A DNA stretch of 64,000 bases, from assembly GCA_963802635.1 (NCBI GenBank), contig CAWDJJ010000002.1:868001-932000 (forward strand). Direction: 5' to 3'. This document shows, piece by piece, positions 25,411 to 34,761 of the stretch (positions within the stretch are counted from its first letter, which is position 1; the number at the start of each line of letters is the position of its first letter). Both the position numbers and the translations under genes were made by a program. This DNA comes from CAVTLG01 sp963802635. GTDB taxonomy: Bacteria; Chloroflexota; Ktedonobacteria; Ktedonobacterales; Ktedonobacteraceae. Below the pieces are notes generated by a model. The model had not been told where the DNA came from and ran no database searches. It saw only the letters and a list, made by a program, of their open reading frames with translations.

Positions 25411-27561
25411 GTGTTAGGCAATAGCAACAACTTGATCGGGAAAACGCTCGGCACATGTACGCTCCAACGCCTCGTAGGACGTGGTGGTATGGGTGCTGTC
25501 TACCTGGCGCAACAATCACGTCCACGTCGGACGGTAGCTGTGAAGGTGCTGCTCCCCGACCTAGTACTAGAGGAGCGCCCCCGTGACGAGTTCCTGGCAC
25601 GCTTTCGTCGCGAAGCAGACGCGATTGCAGCACTCGATCACGTCAATATCATGCCCATCTATGAGTATAGCGAACAGGGCGATACGGCATATCTTGTCAT
25701 GCCTTACGTGACTGGTGGAACTTTACGAGAGGTTTTGGAGAAACGTGGGAAAATTCCGCTGGAAAAGGCTCTCACGATCATTGAACAGGCTACCGCTGGA
25801 CTCGATAGCGCCCACGCTAAAGGCATTATCCACCGTGACTTGAAACCGGGTAATATGCTCTTCCACGCAGATGGCAGAATATTGCTGGCAGATTTTGGCC
25901 TGGCTAAAGTGCTCAAGGACGTGACTGAAAGCGAGAGTAATGGACGCTTCCTGACGACAACGGGGACTATCGTTGGCACACCAGAATACCTTTCTCCTGA
26001 GCAAAGTACGGGGAATCCGGTAGACAAACGTACTGATGTGTACTCACTGGGCGTCGTGCTCTTCCACATGCTTGCGGGACGTGTCCCATTCCAGGGAGCT
26101 TCGCCCGTTGCCGTGGCTATCAAGCACACGCTGGAGGCCCCGCCTTCACTCACCAGGATTAATCCGGCTATCCCTGCAAATATAGAGGCCGTTGTGATGA
26201 AGGCCATAGCCAAAGCGCCAGATCAACGCTTTGCTAGTGCAGGTGCCTTCGCACATGCTTTCCGTGAAGCCATCGAAACTGCTAAGGGACTGTATACTCT
26301 TTCTGATCATCCACTTGAACAGGATACTCACGGTGAACATGCCGCGAGCGAATATACGACGCACGACGAGATAACGACGGGGCCTACCGAGGTCGATCTT
26401 ACACCATCAATCCAGGAGCTTGACGCCCATGAAACGCTCCCTGAACCTGCACTTCCATTACCTATCGCAGAACAGTCGCCCGTCGTTATGCCAGCACTAC
26501 CTGAGGCACACGTGGACACCACAAATGATGACATCCATGCATCAGAAACAGAGGAAAATCCGCGCCTGCCTCCCGCGCAACAACCTCTTGCATCCTTATC
26601 TACGGTCGTCACCCACCCAAAGGCTGCTATCATAGAACCGCTCAGGATGCCACCAACAACAGGTCCTGAACCGCATCTACAACGAGTTACCTGGCAGCCA
26701 GCAGTACAAGTCCAGGCGCGCCGCAACCTACCGTTAAAGAGACCACAAAAACACGCCGGGTGCCAATCAGTATCGATGATGCTTATCGGAAGCTTCCTCA
26801 CACTGCTCATCATCGTTGCAGGGGCCGTTGCATACTTCCATTTCTCACCATTAGGCGGGAATAATAATGGAACATCGCATACAACGACAGATGGCACGTC
26901 AAAAAACTCAGGCACAGGAAGAACTGCAACTGCGACTGCTGCCCACCATACAATCAGTGGCAGTGCACCAACTGCCTCCATAGCAGGAGCCGGAAATGCA
27001 ATTTATTGGACAGCTACGCCCGGACAAGGCTGTGATCAACAAGGTGGACAATGGAGCAATACACAGGCAAACGTCACATGTAATCCCTCTAAGGTCGTGG
27101 ACAGCCAGCAGACGGCAAACAATATCACGGGCACATTTCTGAATAAGTTGTCAGGAGGGCAACAACTACCAGATGACTATATCGTACAGGTACAGGTAGA
27201 TGGGTCCGCAAACGCGCAGGGTCTATTCGGGATCTTTTTCCGCAACCAGACAGGTAGCGAAGGACAAGGTGCTTATTCCTTTTTAATTGATCCACAGAAC
27301 GATCAAGGAGCCGGTTACATCTATAACAACACAGGTAGCGGCCAAATGCTTACAAGCGTCTTTCCATTAGAGGCAAAAATGGGAGGGACATTGACCATCG
27401 ATATTGTGGTGCAAGGCAACACTTTCGTGTTCTACATCAACGGTCAATCCCAGGGAAATGCCTCAAGTGGTGGACAGTACACGAACGGAGGGCCGGGCCT
27501 GGCCGCTGACCAGGGCGCTAATGTGACCTTCAAAAACTTTGCTATCTATAGCATGTCCTGA
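25411..27561 (+). CDS. PknB-type Ser/Thr protein kinase with extracellular beta-sandwich domain (second copy)
   Basis: 716 residues. Kinase motifs GRGGMGAVYLA, VAVKVLL, IHRDLKPGNM, LADFGLA and GTPEYLSPE are intact. A long acidic and Pro-rich linker (residues 300-440) leads to one membrane helix (SMMLIGSFLTLLIIVAGAVA) and an outer domain with VFYINGQSQG and a Gly-rich C-terminus. The GTG start has GAGAGGAG 8 nt upstream. Kinase and sensor halves both resemble the preceding gene, but the linker is unrelated. No phosphatase or FHA-domain partner is adjacent. Confidence 0.92.
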   Translation: MLGNSNNLIGKTLGTCTLQRLVGRGGMGAVYLAQQSRPRRTVAVKVLLPDLVLEERPRDEFLARFRREADAIAALDHVNIMPIYEYSEQGDTAYLVMPYVTGGTLREVLEKRGKIPLEKALTIIEQATAGLDSAHAKGIIHRDLKPGNMLFHADGRILLADFGLAKVLKDVTESESNGRFLTTTGTIVGTPEYLSPEQSTGNPVDKRTDVYSLGVVLFHMLAGRVPFQGASPVAVAIKHTLEAPPSLTRINPAIPANIEAVVMKAIAKAPDQRFASAGAFAHAFREAIETAKGLYTLSDHPLEQDTHGEHAASEYTTHDEITTGPTEVDLTPSIQELDAHETLPEPALPLPIAEQSPVVMPALPEAHVDTTNDDIHASETEENPRLPPAQQPLASLSTVVTHPKAAIIEPLRMPPTTGPEPHLQRVTWQPAVQVQARRNLPLKRPQKHAGCQSVSMMLIGSFLTLLIIVAGAVAYFHFSPLGGNNNGTSHTTTDGTSKNSGTGRTATATAAHHTISGSAPTASIAGAGNAIYWTATPGQGCDQQGGQWSNTQANVTCNPSKVVDSQQTANNITGTFLNKLSGGQQLPDDYIVQVQVDGSANAQGLFGIFFRNQTGSEGQGAYSFLIDPQNDQGAGYIYNNTGSGQMLTSVFPLEAKMGGTLTIDIVVQGNTFVFYINGQSQGNASSGGQYTNGGPGLAADQGANVTFKNFAIYSMS

Positions 27562-27593
27562 TAGGAGCAAGATTTTGCTTTTTTGTACTATGC

Positions 27594-27643
27594 CTGAAGA
27601 GGTCCCGTCAATGCAAGCACTTGCATCGATGGGACCTCTTCAG
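27594..27643. repeat. long perfect stem-loop after the second kinase
   Basis: CTGAAGAGGTCCC (27594-27606) is perfectly inverted at 27631-27643, and the loop holds another inverted pair (ATGCAAG/TTGCAT). It may stabilise or end the kinase message, although there is no T-run. Confidence 0.55.
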
Positions 27644-27743
27644 TAAAGGAGTAAGGAGTAGGATAGCTCATTAGCGGTAGGCTTGATCATACGTGATATA
27701 GTAATAGACATATTCTCTTCTTCAAGACGAGGAGTTCCATTCA

Positions 27744-27974
27744 ATGAGAAGATCAAGACAACCGAGACAGGCATACGAACGGCGTTTCTCAACCAAACGC
27801 ACGTATAAGCAGCGCATCCATATGTTATTACGTCAGGACCCTTCGCTCAACAGCTTGCAATTATCCAGAGCAGTAGGCTGTACAAGAGCACACGCACGTA
27901 TCTGGCGTCATAACTTCTTTGCTCCAGGCTTTGAGGTGGGTGAGGAAGCAGAGGAACAGACGGCCATCTTCTGA
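27744..27974 (+). CDS. small basic protein, possibly HTH-like
   Basis: 76 residues, very Arg-rich at the N-terminus with an acidic tail. The middle (SLNSLQLSRAVGCTRAHARI) has the spacing of a helix-turn-helix, so DNA binding is possible. No family recognised. GAGGAG lies 9 nt before the ATG, which supports translation. It is followed by the convergent riboflavin transporter genes. Confidence 0.55.
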   Translation: MRRSRQPRQAYERRFSTKRTYKQRIHMLLRQDPSLNSLQLSRAVGCTRAHARIWRHNFFAPGFEVGEEAEEQTAIF

Positions 27975-28073
27975 TGCCGTCCGTTCCTCGTAGAAACAAC
28001 AGAGCCACCAGTAAAGAGATGCAAGACGACCTTATCCCCAACAATAAGCATCTTGCCCCACATCACCACTCTG

Positions 28074-29099
28074 CTATGAGATATCCTGATTCGTATAAAA
28101 CTGCGAAAGATTTGTTACAGGTGCAATAAGCTTCTGCGCCACTAAGAACTGCGTCATCGACTCCCAGGTAGCACTATCATTGTAGCCAGGCCGACCATCT
28201 CCCTTATACACAGGCAACGTCGCATCCAATTCTGCCAGAGCCTGCGTTGTATTCAAAGCTGGTACATAATTCTGACTAATTGTGACAGCTCCGCGGGGAT
28301 CATTCAGCACATCACGCACACCTCTGAGCGTTGCCTGCACAAAGCTCCGCACCACTTGCGGCTGACTGCTATACATCTGCTGCGTGGTAATGATGCCGTT
28401 CGAGACCAGTGGCTGATAATCCGATGCCAGAAAGGTTCGTACCTGCACGCCATCGCGCTGCAACTGCAACGGCTCATTATTTGCATATCCCATCACAGCA
28501 TCAACACGATGCGCAGCTAGCGCAGCTACCTGATTAAAGCCTATCGATTCCACGTGCACATCAGAGAGCGAAAGATGAGCTTTATAGAGTAGGGCCAGCA
28601 GTCCAATATAAGTCGCACCATAGGCACCAGGTACACCGATGCTATGGCCCTTCAGATCGGCCAACGTCTTGATCGAAGAGGTAGCGGGCACAATCAAGCT
28701 AACAGGATATTCTTGATAGATAGTACCCACATTGATAATCTTCACACCTTTGTTTTTATCGTGAGCGACGAGCAATTCATCGCCACTGGCGAACACAAAC
28801 GAACTTTTATCCGCCAGCATCGTTCCGATCAGGTCAGTCTCAATGCCATGATGCAACGTGACATTGAGGCCTGCCGCCTTGTAATATCCCTTGCTTTGAG
28901 CTACATAGAACGGCGCAAATTGAATATCAGGCGTATAGCCCAGACCAATTGATACGCTCTTCAAGCTGGCTGTAGCAGTCGTCGCACTTGAAGTCGTGCT
29001 ACTCCCACAGGCCACGAGCAGCATAGTACACAACACGATGAAAGACGTAATGGATAATAGCCGTCCAGACAAATGATAACGTAGATACATGCGTAGCAT
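28074..29099 (-). CDS. ribY: riboflavin ABC transporter substrate-binding lipoprotein (RibY-like)
   Basis: 341 residues. A signal peptide ends in the lipobox LVAC near residue 31, so the protein is anchored on the outer face of the membrane. The rest is an NMT1/THI5-type periplasmic-binding fold (IGLGYTPDIQFAPFYVAQ; DLKGHSIGVPGAYGAT). The family also binds thiamine precursors and alkanesulfonates; the FMN riboswitch upstream is what points to riboflavin, as known for RibXY of Chloroflexus. No ATPase gene accompanies the pair. Confidence 0.83.
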   Translation of the reverse strand: MLRMYLRYHLSGRLLSITSFIVLCTMLLVACGSSTTSSATTATASLKSVSIGLGYTPDIQFAPFYVAQSKGYYKAAGLNVTLHHGIETDLIGTMLADKSSFVFASGDELLVAHDKNKGVKIINVGTIYQEYPVSLIVPATSSIKTLADLKGHSIGVPGAYGATYIGLLALLYKAHLSLSDVHVESIGFNQVAALAAHRVDAVMGYANNEPLQLQRDGVQVRTFLASDYQPLVSNGIITTQQMYSSQPQVVRSFVQATLRGVRDVLNDPRGAVTISQNYVPALNTTQALAELDATLPVYKGDGRPGYNDSATWESMTQFLVAQKLIAPVTNLSQFYTNQDIS

Positions 29100-29132
29100 C
29101 TTTCTCCATTCAAACCTGAATAATTACGAGAT

Positions 29133-30011
29133 TTAGTAGATCATCTCAGCGGCCTTGACCAGAAGCCAGGTCGCACTATAGTAGATCGCCGCCAACACGC
29201 CCAATACGATCACTGTAGCAAACAGAAACGCCATATCATACTGGTGCAACGCTATTTGTATGAGCGCTCCAAGTCCTCGATCGGGATTGCAAAAAAACTC
29301 GCCCACCAGCGCCCCGGTAATCGATAGCGTCATACTGGTACGGACAGCCGCCAGAATTGCCGGTAAGGCCAATGGGAACTCGATATGCGCCAGCAGCGAC
29401 CAACCATGCGCACCTTCCAGGCGAGCGGCTTCGATAAGTGCTCTATCAATAGTTTGCACACCCAGGATGGCATTGACGATCAACGGGAAAAGCACCACCA
29501 GCATACAAATCACGATCACTGGTAACATGCCATTGCCCAACCAGAGAAACAGAAAAGGCGCAATCACAATAGCTGGAATCGCCTGACCAGCCGCCAGATA
29601 TGGCTGCAGCGTATGCGCCAACACACGTGATTTCGCTACTCCGTATCCGAGTGGTAAGGCCAGCGCAACCGCGAACAAAAACCCATAGACACTCTCCTGA
29701 ACGGTTGCCAGAGTATTGCTCCAATAGAGACCTGATTGCAGGTTCTCCAGCAGGCTAGCGAAAACAACTGCTGGCGTAGGTAGGATCAGACTTGTAACGT
29801 GGCTATACGTCGTAATTGCATACCAGGCCAGCAGCAATAACCCGGCCAGCAGCAATGGAGGCAAGATAGCAACAGTCCACTGCACACGTTTAACATTACG
29901 CGTGTGCTGATTGTGTAGGCGCTGCGCCGAGACAAGGCTGCTATTGTCCACATAGGCATCCCTATCTCGTGCCACGATAGCGCGTTCAGCCGTAGAAGTG
30001 GTTACACTCAT
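29133..30011 (-). CDS. ribX: riboflavin ABC transporter permease (RibX-like)
   Basis: About 292 residues, with six or so membrane helices and the BPD-type permease loop EAARLEGAHGWSLL. The start at 30011 is chosen because GAGGG lies 10 nt upstream; 30050 is also open. It is the first gene after the FMN riboswitch and 33 nt before ribY. Assignment to riboflavin rests on this context. Confidence 0.85.
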   Translation of the reverse strand: MSVTTSTAERAIVARDRDAYVDNSSLVSAQRLHNQHTRNVKRVQWTVAILPPLLLAGLLLLAWYAITTYSHVTSLILPTPAVVFASLLENLQSGLYWSNTLATVQESVYGFLFAVALALPLGYGVAKSRVLAHTLQPYLAAGQAIPAIVIAPFLFLWLGNGMLPVIVICMLVVLFPLIVNAILGVQTIDRALIEAARLEGAHGWSLLAHIEFPLALPAILAAVRTSMTLSITGALVGEFFCNPDRGLGALIQIALHQYDMAFLFATVIVLGVLAAIYYSATWLLVKAAEMIY

Positions 30012-30215
30012 AGCTAGATATCCCTCGGTCATAGCACTTATGACGATCACTCAAGCCATAGAAAGAGCAACGTCAATGGAACTAACCAGGGGGGACATGT
30101 AAGGGAGATCAGAAGCGCTCAAACCAGCATAAGTAGCTCCGCCCGGGGACTGTGTACAACAAGCATAACTCATCCTATCACTCAAGTGTGACAGGCAAGC
30201 TGGTCTGTATATAAA

Positions 30216-30361
30216 CCTTCTCCCATCCGGACTGTACCGTCGGCTTCGGAATCATACCGAATTTGCCCATTGACCAGTGAGAAGCGGTCAAGGACTCGCG
30301 GGCTCAGCACTCCATATGTGCCTCACCGCCGGTCGGGAATTGCACCCTGCCCCGAAGGTCT
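30216..30361 (-). promoter_or_regulatory. FMN riboswitch (RFN element)
   Basis: On the minus strand the conserved segments appear in order: CTTCGGGGCAGGGTGCAATT, CCGACCGGCGGTGAG, GCCCGCGAGTCC, TCGGTATGATTCCGAAGCC and CCGGATGGGAGAAGG, which closes the basal stem with CCTTC. It lies about 200 nt upstream of ribX. FMN binding would be expected to repress the transporter. I could not place an expression platform with confidence. Confidence 0.93.
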
Positions 30362-30487
30362 TCTACAGAATAATATGTCACAAAACCCCTTGAAGTTGCA
30401 AGGGACGAACAAATTTCCATCCTGCTCTCCACCCAGACCTGCCCAGAGCCAGAAGATGAGTCTGTCAGATTTTCCTCATGTCCAATT

Positions 30488-30557
30488 GATATTGCCTTGC
30501 ATTCAGATGAGAAATGTGCTGCGGCACATTTCTCATCTGAATGCATATGGGTATGAG
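30488..30557. repeat. palindromic repeat family A, complete copy
   Basis: A near-perfect 70-nt palindrome: GATATTGCCTTGCATTCAGA and TCTGAATGCATATGGGTAT flank GAGAAATGTGC and its inverse. It is the most regular family member. It lies between the FMN riboswitch and the cupin gene. Confidence 0.75.
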
Positions 30558-30702
30558 TGTCATCACACTCCGCGCGCAAACGTGCTATCACTGGGAAATC
30601 ACTCACACACAAACACTCAGTGTATCCTGCAAGTGCGTCCTACATAGAGAATCGTCTCCATAGCAATAGCCAATGGGTTCTTCGCGAGAAAGAGGATAAG
30701 AG

Positions 30703-31086
30703 ATGAACAAGACTCAAAGCATGCAAAAAAAGAGCCTGAAGAGGCCGGATGAGCTACGAACCTTGCCCAAAACCAGAATTGAGGTGCTGCAATTCGGTGA
30801 GTTGTCGCTGATGAAGTTAACGCTTGAGCCAGGATGGCGCTGGTCGGAGTGCGTCAAGCCAACAGTGGGTACAGAGAGTTGCGAGGTGCCGCATTTCAAC
30901 TACTGTATCTCAGGACATCTGATGGTGCGAGCAAATGATGGGACAGAACAGGAAATAGGACCAGAGGATGTTCAATTGTTACGCCCTGGACATGATGCCT
31001 GGGTGGTTGGGAATGAACCCTATATCGGGCTGGATTTTCAGGGCGGCCACCTGTACGGGAAACCAGCTACAGAGCTACGACGCTAG
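30703..31086 (+). CDS. cupin-domain protein
   Basis: 127 residues forming a single small beta barrel. The motif region CEVPHFNYCISGHLMV is followed by DGTEQEIGPEDVQLLRPGHDAW, the second cupin motif. Histidines that could bind a metal are present in part. AGAGGA precedes the ATG. Substrate unknown; cupins of this size often bind small molecules or act as isomerases. Not clearly tied to the F420 genes that follow after 160 nt. Confidence 0.8.
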   Translation: MNKTQSMQKKSLKRPDELRTLPKTRIEVLQFGELSLMKLTLEPGWRWSECVKPTVGTESCEVPHFNYCISGHLMVRANDGTEQEIGPEDVQLLRPGHDAWVVGNEPYIGLDFQGGHLYGKPATELRR

Positions 31087-31211
31087 CTTAGCGCAGGGCA
31101 TCATGCATGTCAGTGCATGCATGATGAACGGAAGCCGGGTAAAGGACACGTTCCTAATCCGGCTTTCCCATATTTTCCTCGCAAAGATGGAGGCCCGCTG
31201 GCAGTTGACAA

Positions 31212-31241
31212 TTGGCAGTAGCATAACTCAGGCGATATAAT
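31212..31241 (+). promoter_or_regulatory. promoter of the F420 cluster, probably giving a leaderless message
   Basis: TTGGCA (31212-31217), an 18-nt spacer and a perfect TATAAT (31236-31241) end only 7 nt before the cofE ATG at 31249. Transcription would start at or next to the start codon, and no ribosome site is visible. Confidence 0.65.
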
Positions 31242-31248
31242 ACAGGGC

Positions 31249-32004
31249 ATGAGCACAGAACTACGCATCATCCCTATCAATAAAATTGGCGAAATATCCC
31301 CCCAGGCGGATCTGGGGGCTATTATTGCCAGCGCATTACAACGCCAACAATTGACCCTGCAACAGGGCGATGTGCTCGTTGTAACCCAGAAAATTGTCTC
31401 CAAAGCGGAGGAGCGCACCGTCCGCCTGGACGAGATAGAGCCATCAGCTTTTGCCATGCAGATTGCTCAACAGGGCAACAAAGATCCTCGTCATGTCGAG
31501 GTTGTCCTGCGTGAAAGTAAACGCATTGTGCGCATGGATCACGGGGTACTGATCAGCGAGACGCAGCATGGTTTTATCTGTGCCAACGTGGGCGTCGATG
31601 AATTAAATGTGGACGGAGCAAATCTCTTGACCTTGCTCCCGCTTGATGCTGATCATTCCGCCCAACTCTTACGCACACGACTCCAACAACTGACAGGCGC
31701 AGATCTGGCAGTGATTATCTCAGATACCTGGGGACGCCCCTGGCGTAACGGCCAGGTCAATATAGCTATCGGCATAGCAGGTATGGCAGCGCTGGCAGAC
31801 TACCGGGGACAGCTTGATCCTTACGGCTACGAACTCCAGGTCAGCGTCATCGCAGTAGCGGATGAACTGGCCGCCGCCGCCGAACTGGTGATGGGCAAAG
31901 TTGAGCAGGTTCCAGTTGCTCTCATTCGTGGCTATCACTACATATCAAGCGAAGGAGGCATACAAACACTGCAACGCGATAGCGCAACTGATATGTTCCG
32001 TTAG
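31249..32004 (+). CDS. cofE: coenzyme F420-0:L-glutamate ligase
   Basis: Adds glutamate to F420-0. 251 residues. Visible motifs are VVTQKIVSKAE, the nucleotide/metal region VGVDELNVDGAN and IISDTWGRPWRNGQVNIAIG. It corresponds to the N-terminal half of mycobacterial FbiB; the nitroreductase-like second half is a separate gene 36 nt downstream. Part of a cofE-nitroreductase-cofD-cofC cluster. Confidence 0.93.
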   Translation: MSTELRIIPINKIGEISPQADLGAIIASALQRQQLTLQQGDVLVVTQKIVSKAEERTVRLDEIEPSAFAMQIAQQGNKDPRHVEVVLRESKRIVRMDHGVLISETQHGFICANVGVDELNVDGANLLTLLPLDADHSAQLLRTRLQQLTGADLAVIISDTWGRPWRNGQVNIAIGIAGMAALADYRGQLDPYGYELQVSVIAVADELAAAAELVMGKVEQVPVALIRGYHYISSEGGIQTLQRDSATDMFR

Positions 32005-32040
32005 CCAGACCCGTGTAAAACTACAAGCAGTAGGAACACC

Positions 32041-32694
32041 GTGACACTACATACCGACGACACACGACAAACTACCGAACCCAGACGCGCTACAGATCTG
32101 GCTACATTACTACGCGGCAGACGCAGTGTGCGCAGCTATCAGGACCGCCCGGTCGAGCGTGACCAACTGGAACAGATCATAGAGGCAGCACGCTGGGCAC
32201 CATCACCACACGGTCGGCAGCCGTGGCGTTTCGCCATACTGACGCGGCCAGAGCCAAAGATACGCCTCGCGACCGCGATGGGTGAAACCTGGCAAAAGAA
32301 TTTACAGATGGATGGGCAACCAGCCGAGATCGTCAATGTACGCATGGAGAAATCGCGCCAGCGTATTCTGCGCGCACCGGCCATCATTATTCCGTGTCTT
32401 TACCTGGAAGATCTGGACCGCTATCCCGACGCGCAACGCCAGGCCGATGAAACCACGATGGCGATTTAAAGTCTAGGGGCAGCGATCCAAAATATGTTGC
32501 TCATGGCCTACGATCTAGGCTTAGATGCTGGCTGGATGTGCGCGCCACTCTTCTGTCCTGAAGTAGCTTGCGCCGCGCTCAACCTGGATACGCGACTCAT
32601 CCCACACGCGCTGATTACGGTAGGCTACGCTGCCGCAGATCCCCAACGTCGCGAACGTCTGCCCTTAGAAAGTCTGATTGTTCAATTTGATTGA
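32041..32694 (+). pseudogene. FbiB C-terminal-type nitroreductase, interrupted by an in-frame TAA
   Basis: 217 codons from a GTG start encode a nitroreductase-fold protein (LLRGRRSVRSYQDRPV; EAARWAPSPHGRQPWRF; GAAIQNMLLMAYDLGLDAGW). In mycobacterial FbiB this domain reduces dehydro-F420. The frame is broken once: ATG GCG ATT TAA AGT CTA GGG, where relatives would read Gln-Ser-Leu-Gly, so CAA has become TAA at 32467-32469. Everything after it stays in the same frame and looks conserved. Either a recent nonsense mutation or a sequence error. Confidence 0.8.
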
Positions 32695-32734
32695 TATTGC
32701 CTTGCATTCAGATCTGAATGCCTATGGATATGAG
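32693..32734. repeat. palindromic repeat family A, minimal copy
   Basis: GATATTGCCTTGCATTCAGA is followed at once by TCTGAATGCCTATGGATATG, so the internal stem seen in other copies is missing. It supplies ATG codons upstream of cofD that are probably not used. Confidence 0.7.
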
Positions 32735-32747
32735 GTTAGATACTAGT

Positions 32748-33681
32748 ATGATAGTCGTTCTTGCAGGTGGCGTCGGTGCAGCACGCTTTTTACAGGGAGT
32801 AGTACAGGTCGTTCCACAGGAGGAGATTACCGTCATCGCGAATAGTGGCGACGACCGCGATTTCTACGGGTTACACGTTTCTCCTGACATCGATATCGTG
32901 ATGTACACGCTGGCTGGTATCGTTGATGAGACCTATGGCTGGGGCATTCGCAACGATACCTACTCGACGATGCAGCAATTGACCAGCTACGGCCATGAAG
33001 ATTGGTTTCAGCTAGGAGACCGCGATTCTGGCGACGCATATTCATCGCACCAATCTCTTGCGGCAAGGCAAAACGCTCAGCGAGATCACCGCTGATTTGC
33101 GTACGCGCTTCGGTTTGCAACTGCGCATCCTGCCGATGAGCGACCAGCCGATCTCCACACACATCCAGACCCCAGATGGACTGATCCACTTTGAAGAATA
33201 CTTGGTCAAGCGACGCAGCGCCGATGAGGTGCAAGGGGTAGAGTTTGTGGGAGCACAGAGCGCAAAGCCAGCACCTGGCGTGCTTGACGCACTCAAACAA
33301 GCTGATGCCATCCTGATTGCTCCCAGTAATCCTATCGTCAGCATTGGCAGTATTTTAGCCGTTCCAGGCATCCATGACGTGCTCCATGAAGCCAGTGGCA
33401 TGATTATCGCGGTGAGTCCGATTGTTGGAGGTGCACCTATCAAAGGGCCAGCCGATAAGCTGATGCGCGGACTGGGTATGGAGGTCTCAGCGGTGGGCGT
33501 GGCGCGTTGCTATCGCGATTTCTTAGATGTGATGGTTATCGATCAGCAGGACGCTCACCTGACCAGCGAGATTGAAGACCTGGGCATTCCCACCATCGTC
33601 ACCGATACGATCATGCGTGATCTCGCAGCGAAAGTCGCACTGACGCGTGAGGTGTTAAAGGCCGCTGGCTTGAACTTCTAG
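32748..33681 (+). pseudogene. cofD: 2-phospho-L-lactate (phosphoenolpyruvate) transferase CofD/FbiA, frameshifted
   Basis: Transfers the phospholactyl or PEP moiety to the deazaflavin Fo. The first part has LAGGVGAARFLQGV and NSGDDRDFYGLHVSPDID; the second part has the conserved APSNPIVSIG and SPIVGG. The two lie in different frames. After GDRD the text reads GATTCTG; without one T it gives GDRDLATHIHRTNLLRQG, as in the family. The extra T is at 33026-33027. Restored length is about 310 residues, normal for CofD. The start is taken as the ATG at 32748, since the ATGs further up belong to the repeat. Confidence 0.88.
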
Positions 33682-33764
33682 CATAGATGGGGGACCACGC
33701 GTCAACGCAGAGGAACGCCAGCGTGACCGTCCTGCGCTACGCTCGTTTATCATAGGTAATCCAA

Positions 33765-34373
33765 TTGAAATATACAGCACTTGTTCCCGTTAAATCTCTC
33801 GCTGAAGCCAAAAGTCGTCTCGCCGGGCATCTCACTCAGACACAAAGAGCGACGTTGATGCTTGAAATGCTCCATCATGTGCTCTGTGTGCTGCACAAAA
33901 GCCGGGCATTCGCACAAATATCGGTCGTCAGCTCCGATAGATATGTGTTAGAGCGTTCTCAGGCATGGGGAGCATACGCCCGCGTCGAGGAGCTGGCAGG
34001 ACATAACCCTGCGCTCACTGCCGCCGCCGGAAGAGAACGGGCAGAAGGGTCAAGCGGATTACTCACCATCTCTGCGGACCTGCCTCTGCTTCAGACGCAC
34101 GATATACAGGCAATCATCGAACAAGCCAGGCACTACAGCGTTGTGCTGGCTGCGTCACAAGAAGAGACAGGCACCAACGCGTTCTTTGCACGTCCGCCTC
34201 TGGTTCTGCCTTATGTCTTCGGTCCCGGTAGCTTACAACACTACCTTGCTGAAGCAGAACAGCAACAGGTTAGCTGCTACGTCCAACGCAGTCTAGGCCT
34301 GGCATTGGATATTGACACGATGAACGATTTAGAACTGTTCTATAGCTACAATACAACCACAATGGCTCCCTAG
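33765..34373 (+). CDS. cofC: 2-phospho-L-lactate (PEP) guanylyltransferase
   Basis: Activates phospholactate or PEP with GTP for CofD. 202 residues, a small nucleotidyltransferase fold: LVPVKSLAEAKSRLAG at the N-terminus, the metal-site segment LTISADLPLL and GPGSLQHYL near the end. The start appears to be TTG at 33765 with a weak upstream AGG. Its stop codon lies in an inverted repeat. Confidence 0.9.
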   Translation: MKYTALVPVKSLAEAKSRLAGHLTQTQRATLMLEMLHHVLCVLHKSRAFAQISVVSSDRYVLERSQAWGAYARVEELAGHNPALTAAAGRERAEGSSGLLTISADLPLLQTHDIQAIIEQARHYSVVLAASQEETGTNAFFARPPLVLPYVFGPGSLQHYLAEAEQQQVSCYVQRSLGLALDIDTMNDLELFYSYNTTTMAP

Positions 34374-34434
34374 CACATTTCTCATCTGAATACAAGGCAA
34401 TAGAAAGAGAAAAAGTAGAGCCATTGTGGTCAGT
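34358..34434. repeat. 13-bp inverted repeat across the cofC stop, enclosing a family A half copy
   Basis: CCACAATGGCTC (from about 34358, last codons of cofC) is perfectly inverted as GAGCCATTGTGG (ending near 34434). The loop contains the half copy of repeat family A at 34372-34402. Confidence 0.5.
34372..34402. repeat. palindromic repeat family A, half copy
   Basis: AGCACATTTCTCATCTGAAT followed by ACAAGGCAATAG matches the inner and left parts of the copy at 30488-30557, in inverse orientation. The remaining sequence up to glnA (34435-34761) is AT-rich and shows no gene. Confidence 0.6.
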
Positions 34435-34761
34435 CTGCACATCTAGACAAGCGCGACAATTCCGTACATACCTTCTTTTTCCAGAAAAATGGATGTGTAT
34501 TAGAGTATATATTCTCTTACACACGCCTCGATTTGTATATTATGCACAAAAATAGGGCAGTAACTTTCAGATAAACTGACTGTAGTATCATAAACCACTG
34601 CCGTCATATCATAAGTACAGATTTGATAACCCTCGGATTATGCATAACAGTTCTATTATTTACAATACTACAAGATAGAACTGTCAACGAATAACCAGGC
34701 AACGCTCGCCATCACTTCCTGCAATGAAGCCAGGAGAAAATGTAAGAGGAGAAGAGAGCAG

